Assembly (NCBI GenBank): GCA_903903715.1
Contig: CAIUZX010000455.1
Coordinates: 1 to 8,187 of the forward strand
Reading direction: 5' to 3'
DNA from: an uncultured Caulobacterales bacterium
Lineage (GTDB): Bacteria; Pseudomonadota; Alphaproteobacteria; Caulobacterales; Caulobacteraceae
DNA: 8,187 nt
Position 1 is the stretch's first letter; the number at the start of each line of letters is the position of its first letter. The notes below the pieces were generated by a model that was given only the letters and a program-made list of their open reading frames with translations, had not been told where the DNA came from and did not search any database. Shown piece by piece: positions 4,478-8,187 of the stretch. Position numbers and translations under genes: made by a program.

Positions 4478-6310
4478 TCAGTCTTCCCGTACGCGGCGCT
4501 TGCGGAAGGACGGGTTAAGCACCTGTTTGCGAAGGCGAATCGCCTTCGGGGTGACTTCCACCAGCTCATCTTCCTCAATATAGGCGATCGCCTGCTCGAG
4601 GGTCATGCGCCGCGGCGGGGTCAGGCGGACCGCTTCATCCTTGCCAGACGCCCGGACGTTGGTCAGCTGCTTGGCCTTCATCGGGTTCACGTCGAGATCG
4701 TCCCAGCGGGAGTTCTCGCCGATGATCATGCCCTGATAGGTCTTTTCGCCCGCGCCGACGAACATCACGCCCCGCTCTTCGAGGTTCCAGAGGGCGTAAG
4801 CCGCCGTCTCACCGTCCGAATTCGAGACAAGCACGCCGCGAAGACGACCTTCGATCGCGCCGCGGTGCGGTTCATAGTGGCTGAACACCCGGTTCAGCAC
4901 GCCGGAGCCGCGGGTGTCGGTGAGGAACTCGCCCTGATAACCGATCAACGAACGCGACGGCGCTTCCAGGGTGATGCGGGTCTTGGCCGCACCGGAGGGG
5001 CGCATGTCCTTCAGCTCGGCCTTGCGGGCCGACAGCTTCTCGATGACAACGCCGGCATATTCCTCGTCGACGTCGATCACGACCTCTTCGATGGGCTCCA
5101 ACCGATCTCCCGTCGTCTCGTCGGTGCGATAGACCACCCGGGGGCGGGAGATCGAGACTTCAAAGCCTTCCCGGCGCATGTTCTCGATCAGCACGCCGAG
5201 CTGGAGTTCGCCGCGGCCGGCGACTTCGAAGGCGTCCTTCTCGTCGGTCTCGCGGACCTTGATGGCGACGTTGGACTCGGCCTCGCGGAGCAGGCGGTCG
5301 CGGATGACCCGGCTCTGCACCTTGTCGCCGTCCTTGCCGGCCAGCGGACTGTCATTGACCGTGACCAACATGGAGATGGTCGGCGGATCGATGGGCTGGG
5401 CGGGAAGAGCCTCGGTCAGGGAGATGTCGCAGATCGTGTCGGCGACGGTCGCCTTGGACAGGCCCGCGACCGCGACGATATCGCCGGCCAGCGCCTCGTC
5501 AATCGGCTGACGCTTCAGACCGCGGAACGCGAGGATCTTGGTCACGCGGCCGCGCTCGACTTCCTTGCCGTCGCGGGACAGGGCGCGGATGGCCATGCCC
5601 GGCACCAGCTTACCTGCCTCGACCCGTCCGGTCAGGAGGCGGCCAAGGAACGGGTCGCTTTCGATCAGGACGGCCAGCATCTGACCCGGTTCGCTCTGAC
5701 GCGCTTCGGCCTTGGGGGCCGGCACGTGGCGGACGATCAGATCGTAGAGCGGCGCAAGACCGGTGCGCTCGTCTGTCATGTTCACGACGGCCCAACCTTC
5801 CTTGCCCGACGCGTAGATGTGCGGGAAGTCGAGCTGCTCATCGGACGCGCCGATGGCGGCGAAGAGGTCGAAGGTGTCGTTCAGCACCCGGTCGGGATCA
5901 GCGTGCGGCCGGTCGACCTTGTTGAGCACCAGAATGGGACGAAGGCCGAGCTTCAGCGCCTTGCCCAGCACGAACTTCGTCTGCGGCATCACGCCTTCTT
6001 CGGCGTCGACCAGCAGGAGGCAACCGTCCACCATGCCGAGGATCCGCTCGACCTCGCCGCCGAAGTCGGCGTGGCCTGGGGTGTCGATGATGTTGATGCG
6101 GGTCTCGCCCGCCTCGCCGTGCCACAGCACGGAGGTGGCCTTGGCGAGGATGGTGATCCCGCGTTCGCGCTCCTGATCATTGGAGTCCATCGCCCGTTCG
6201 ACGGTGGCCTCGTTGGCGCGGAAAACGCCGGATTGCGCCAGCAGCTGATCGACGAGTGTGGTCTTGCCATGATCGACGTGGGCGATGATGGCGATATTTC
6301 TGAGGGACAT
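4478..6310 (-). CDS. typA: Ribosome-associated translational GTPase TypA/BipA
   Basis: A 610-residue protein of normal length for the TypA/BipA family, which are EF-G-like GTPases that bind the 70S ribosome and support 50S assembly and growth under stress or cold. G-domain motifs: G1 AHVDHGKTT (10-18), switch region ERGITI (49-54), G3 DTPGHADF (76-83) with catalytic His80, and NKVD (130-133). The beta-barrel, EF-G III/V-like and C-terminal domains follow. The conserved GRGELQLGVLIENMRREGFEV block (domain III) and the C-terminal RNA-binding region ending in basic residues are seen. The start is the ATG at 6310 because MSLRNIAIIAHVDHGKTT is the family N terminus; the frame stays open to about 6613 without family similarity. 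No Shine-Dalgarno precedes this ATG. A stem-loop sits 20 bases upstream. The gene is flanked by non-coding gaps and is probably a single transcription unit. Confidence 0.96.
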   Translation of the reverse strand: MSLRNIAIIAHVDHGKTTLVDQLLAQSGVFRANEATVERAMDSNDQERERGITILAKATSVLWHGEAGETRINIIDTPGHADFGGEVERILGMVDGCLLLVDAEEGVMPQTKFVLGKALKLGLRPILVLNKVDRPHADPDRVLNDTFDLFAAIGASDEQLDFPHIYASGKEGWAVVNMTDERTGLAPLYDLIVRHVPAPKAEARQSEPGQMLAVLIESDPFLGRLLTGRVEAGKLVPGMAIRALSRDGKEVERGRVTKILAFRGLKRQPIDEALAGDIVAVAGLSKATVADTICDISLTEALPAQPIDPPTISMLVTVNDSPLAGKDGDKVQSRVIRDRLLREAESNVAIKVRETDEKDAFEVAGRGELQLGVLIENMRREGFEVSISRPRVVYRTDETTGDRLEPIEEVVIDVDEEYAGVVIEKLSARKAELKDMRPSGAAKTRITLEAPSRSLIGYQGEFLTDTRGSGVLNRVFSHYEPHRGAIEGRLRGVLVSNSDGETAAYALWNLEERGVMFVGAGEKTYQGMIIGENSRWDDLDVNPMKAKQLTNVRASGKDEAVRLTPPRRMTLEQAIAYIEEDELVEVTPKAIRLRKQVLNPSFRKRRVRED

Positions 6311-6351
6311 GGGGCGCGTTTCTGGAAGTCGCCCATTTGGGGCGATGGGCG
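6309..6351 (-). promoter_or_regulatory. typA leader with alternative stem-loops, one covering the start codon
   Basis: On the - strand, CGCCCAT (6351-6345) and ATGGGCG (6336-6330) form a perfect 7-bp stem with an 8-base loop. The second arm can alternatively pair, with one bulged C, to CGCCCCAT (6316-6309), whose last two bases are the first two of the typA ATG. The two pairings exclude each other. The leader lacks a Shine-Dalgarno. A structural switch is inference, and GC-rich leaders form such pairs by chance. Confidence 0.4.
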
Positions 6352-6414
6352 GCGAAGGACGGCGAGCTTCTAGACGAGCCTGCGCCGGAAAGCCAGAGGC
6401 GCAACCTTGTTTCC

Positions 6415-6430
6415 TTTCGCATGTGCGAAA
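6415..6430. promoter_or_regulatory. Near-perfect palindrome upstream of typA
   Basis: TTTCGCA (6415-6421) and TGCGAAA (6424-6430) are exact reverse complements around the two bases TG. It lies 105-120 bases upstream of the typA ATG, in the range for an operator at or downstream of the typA promoter. The size suits a dimeric regulator, but the identity is unknown. Confidence 0.45.
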
Positions 6431-6612
6431 ACGGACAGCAGAATGCCGCGCCGGGCGGGAATCGTCCGGACGTTGGGGTGGAGGGACGGCGCGCGCAGTC
6501 TCGCGACGAAATAGGGAGTCTACAGGTCTTCTGGGTACGCTTGAAACAGCGCGCGCCGTAACGGACCACATCGACTCAGCTGGGGGTTCTTTCTGACCTC
6601 TCCACACCAGCA

Positions 6613-6645
6613 CGACGGGCTGACCATAGCGATCCGCGCCCGTCG
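6613..6645. repeat. 8-bp inverted repeat in the accA 3' region
   Basis: CGACGGGC (6613-6620) and GCCCGTCG (6638-6645) are perfect complements with 17 bases between, and a second hairpin GCCGA/TCGGC (6645-6657) adjoins. Lying about 100 bases past the accA stop, the pair could form a stable 3' structure that stops exonucleases or supports factor-dependent termination. No T-run follows on either strand. Confidence 0.4.
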
Positions 6646-6742
6646 CCGATGTTCGGCCTGATCATCGCCCTCCAGAGCGACGGGACTTGAGCCGCTAATA
6701 TACGGCGTTTTTGGGCGGGGCGGATAAGTTGGCGATCCGGGT

Positions 6743-7714
6743 TTAGCCCATGCCCTTGCGCCCGATGGCGTAGAAGCGGTCGGCGCGCTGGCGAAGAATG
6801 CCTTCAGGAGCCAGCTTCAGAAGGGCTTTGAGCTCTTCCTCCACCGCATCGCCGACGGACTTGATGGCGGCCTTGGGATCGGAGTGCGCGCCCCCCGACG
6901 GCTCGGGGATAATGCGGTCGACGATGCCGAAGCCGATCAGGTCCTGGGCGGTGATCTTCATCGCCTTGGCCATGCGCGGCGCTTCTGCCCGGTCCCTGAA
7001 CAGGATCGAGGAGCCGGCTTCGGGGGAAATGACCGAATAGATGGAGTGCTCGAGAATCAGCACGCGGTTGGCTGCGGCGATGGCCAGTGCTCCGCCAGAA
7101 CCGCCTTCTCCCACAATGGTGGCGACCATCGGCGTCGTCAGGGTCAGGCAGCGCTCGGTCGAGCGGGCGATGGCCTCTCCCTGGCCGCGTTCTTCGGCGC
7201 CGACGCCCGGATAGGCGCCCGCCGTATCGACAAAGGTGATCACCGGGATCTGGAACTGCTCGGCCATGTCCATCAGACGGACCGCCTTGCGGTAGCCTTC
7301 CGGCCTCGCCATGCCGAAATTGTGCTTCAGGCGGGTGGTGGTGTCGTGGCCCTTCTCGTGGCCCATCACGACGACCGGCATGCCGCGGAAGCGGCCGACG
7401 CCCCCCACGACCGCCTGATCGTCGGCGAACTTGCGGTCGCCGCGCAACTCCACGAACTCATCGATCAGCGTCTCGACATAGTCCACGAAGTGCGGCCGGT
7501 CGGGGTGGCGCGCCACTTGCGTCTTCTGCCAGCTGTCGAGACGCGAATAGGCTTCGCGTCGCATGTCCTCGACACGATGCTTCAGCGCGGCCAGTTCCTG
7601 ATCAAAGGCGCCAGGACCCGCCGTTTCGGAGAGCTTCGACAACTCCTCGATCTTCGCCTCAAGCTCGGCGATGGGGCGTTCGAAGTCGAGATAGTGTCGC
7701 GTGGGCGCAGTCAT
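6743..7714 (-). CDS. accA: Acetyl-CoA carboxylase carboxyltransferase subunit alpha
   Basis: A 323-residue protein of normal AccA length. With AccD it transfers the carboxyl group from biotin on AccB to acetyl-CoA, giving malonyl-CoA, the first committed step of fatty acid synthesis in the cytoplasm. Features: N-terminal helical segment (about 10-65) beginning HYLDFERPIAELEAKI, RPHFVDYVETLIDEFVELRGDR (73-94), KGHDTTTRLKHNFGMARPEGYRKA (121-144), DTAGAYPGVGAEERGQGEAIA (163-183), and the oxyanion-hole glycine motif GEGGSGGALAI (202-212) followed by YSVISPE (226-232). The start at 7714 has an AAGGA Shine-Dalgarno at suitable spacing on the - strand. It is divergent from cysQ across 138 bases. accD and the biotin subunits are not in the window. 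Confidence 0.97.
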   Translation of the reverse strand: MTAPTRHYLDFERPIAELEAKIEELSKLSETAGPGAFDQELAALKHRVEDMRREAYSRLDSWQKTQVARHPDRPHFVDYVETLIDEFVELRGDRKFADDQAVVGGVGRFRGMPVVVMGHEKGHDTTTRLKHNFGMARPEGYRKAVRLMDMAEQFQIPVITFVDTAGAYPGVGAEERGQGEAIARSTERCLTLTTPMVATIVGEGGSGGALAIAAANRVLILEHSIYSVISPEAGSSILFRDRAEAPRMAKAMKITAQDLIGFGIVDRIIPEPSGGAHSDPKAAIKSVGDAVEEELKALLKLAPEGILRQRADRFYAIGRKGMG

Positions 7715-7765
7715 GTCGTCCTTGACGCCGCCGTGAATGAGGCGGCGGAAGTTAGATGGGCTTGA

Positions 7766-7788
7766 GCAAAAGGGAAAGCCGCTTTTGC
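7766..7788. promoter_or_regulatory. 7-bp inverted repeat between accA and cysQ
   Basis: GCAAAAG (7766-7772) and CTTTTGC (7782-7788) are perfect complements with a 9-base spacer. It sits 52-74 bases upstream of accA and 65-87 upstream of cysQ, where both divergent promoters must lie. It may be an operator shared by both genes or a leader hairpin. No convincing -35/-10 pair was found for either gene. Confidence 0.42.
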
Positions 7789-7852
7789 GCCCTTGCCAAG
7801 CTCGCGGCGTCGGGCTTCAAGGCGGCGGGCCCCGTCGGCCCGGGAGAGGCCC

Positions 7853-8187
7853 ATGTCCATCACCGATCGCCAAGCGCTGTCCGAAGGCCTGGTGGAGGCC
7901 GCGCTTGCGGCAGGCGCCGAGGTGTTCCGGATCTTTCAGGGCGACATCGAGGTCATGACCAAGGCCGACGAGTCGCCGGTCACCGTCGCCGATCAGCGGG
8001 CCGAAGCCATTATTCTTTCGGCGCTCAAGCGCCTCGCGCCCGGCGTTCCGGTGGTGGCCGAGGAAGAGGTCGCCGCCGGCCGGACGCCGGACGTGGGCGA
8101 CGCCTTCTTTCTGGTCGATCCCCTCGACGGCACTAAGGAATTCATCCGCAAGGGGACCGACTTCACCGTCAATATCGGCCTGATCGA
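7853..8187 (+). CDS. cysQ: 3'(2'),5'-bisphosphate nucleotidase CysQ, N-terminal part
   Basis: 111 full codons are present before the window ends. This is an IMPase-superfamily phosphatase that removes the 3' phosphate from adenosine 3',5'-bisphosphate (and can act on PAPS), recycling the by-product of sulfate assimilation and of phosphopantetheine or sulfo transfer. Motifs: KADESPVTVAD (37-47), AEEE (69-72) at the GEE position, and LVDPLDGTKEFIRKGTDFTVNIGLI (87-111). DPLDGTKEFI with FTVNI is the CysQ signature and separates it from HisN and SuhB. Start ATG 7853 is preceded by a strong Shine-Dalgarno (GGGAGAGG, 7842-7849). The fourth metal-site motif (WD) lies beyond the edge. Divergent from accA. 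Confidence 0.93.
   Translation, partial: MSITDRQALSEGLVEAALAAGAEVFRIFQGDIEVMTKADESPVTVADQRAEAIILSALKRLAPGVPVVAEEEVAAGRTPDVGDAFFLVDPLDGTKEFIRKGTDFTVNIGLI

Larger units (their letters stand above)
6311..6742. other. Non-coding gap between typA and accA
   Basis: These 432 bases contain no gene I can support; open frames on both strands lack motifs. They must hold the typA promoter and the accA 3' end. Visible structure: the typA leader stem-loops (6309-6351), a 16-base palindrome (6415-6430), an 8-bp inverted repeat (6613-6645) followed by a small hairpin GCCGA/TCGGC (6645-6657), and three GANTC sites (6469, 6516 and 6573). A poor -35/-10 pair lies on the - strand near 6515-6545 (TTCAAG, 17 bases, TAGACT). 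No clean intrinsic terminator with a T-run for accA was found. Confidence 0.7.

Noticed and set aside
4865..6373. Long open frame on the + strand opposite typA (about 500 codons).
   Set aside because: It mirrors the codon bias of typA in a GC-rich genome, has no recognisable domain, and lies wholly antisense to a certain gene.
6311..6613. N-terminal extension of typA by about 101 codons from a GTG.
   Set aside because: The extension has Arg/Pro-rich random composition, while the family N terminus begins exactly at the ATG at 6310.
6691..6715. Hairpin plus T-run (GCCG...CGGC then GTTTTT) on the + strand as a terminator.
   Set aside because: The stem is only 4 bp and no + strand gene precedes it.
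6884..7765. 293-codon open frame on the + strand opposite accA.
   Set aside because: Antisense to accA with no motif; explained by strong GC bias at third positions.
1..8187. Defence system, prophage, insertion sequence, integron or CRISPR array.
   Set aside because: No transposase, integrase, nuclease or phage motifs, no spaced short repeats, and all complete genes belong to ordinary chromosomal families.

Overview
This window is a GC-rich stretch of bacterial chromosome made of housekeeping and small-metabolism genes. The gene set fits an alphaproteobacterium, most likely Caulobacterales (Caulobacter, Phenylobacterium or Brevundimonas type): a PraR-like XRE regulator with an alphaproteobacterial C-terminal tail, a stand-alone HisN-type histidinol phosphatase, a single-domain SCP2 protein, and paired COG4798-type predicted methyltransferases. 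The order is assigned from resemblance to remembered families, not from a search. I see no phage genes, insertion sequences, CRISPR array, tRNA or rRNA.

Left part (1-2830, all + strand). The 3' end of one COG4798-type methyltransferase is followed four bases later by a full paralogue. The paralogue carries a signal peptide with a twin-arginine pair and a lipobox-like cysteine, plus a His-rich tail. After about 100 bases with a weak promoter candidate comes a 99-residue SCP2 sterol/lipid-carrier protein. Twenty bases later comes a PldB-like alpha/beta hydrolase (lysophospholipase or monoacylglycerol-lipase type). A perfect 8-bp hairpin spans the short gap between these two and ends exactly at the hydrolase start codon. 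A lipid-binding protein next to a lipid esterase suggests a shared lipid-related job, which is inference.

Middle part (2833-4477, - strand). An XRE-type regulator precedes hisN by 70 bases. hisN converges on the hydrolase with only two bases between stop codons. A perfect 7-3-7 dyad 26 bases upstream of the regulator's start is a likely autoregulatory operator. The 351 bases between the regulator and typA also hold an AT-rich promoter-like patch and a long imperfect hairpin.

Right part (4478-8187). typA/bipA (ribosome-associated GTPase) and accA (acetyl-CoA carboxyltransferase alpha) are both on the - strand, separated by 432 non-coding bases rich in dyads. One set of dyads could form alternative RNA structures, one of which would cover the typA start codon. 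Divergent from accA is the start of cysQ (3',5'-bisphosphate nucleotidase), cut by the window end. cysQ and hisN are two members of the inositol-monophosphatase superfamily in one window.

No undescribed multi-gene system is evident. The best leads are the exported methyltransferase pair, the hairpin at the SCP2-hydrolase junction, the regulator's operator, and the typA leader structure.
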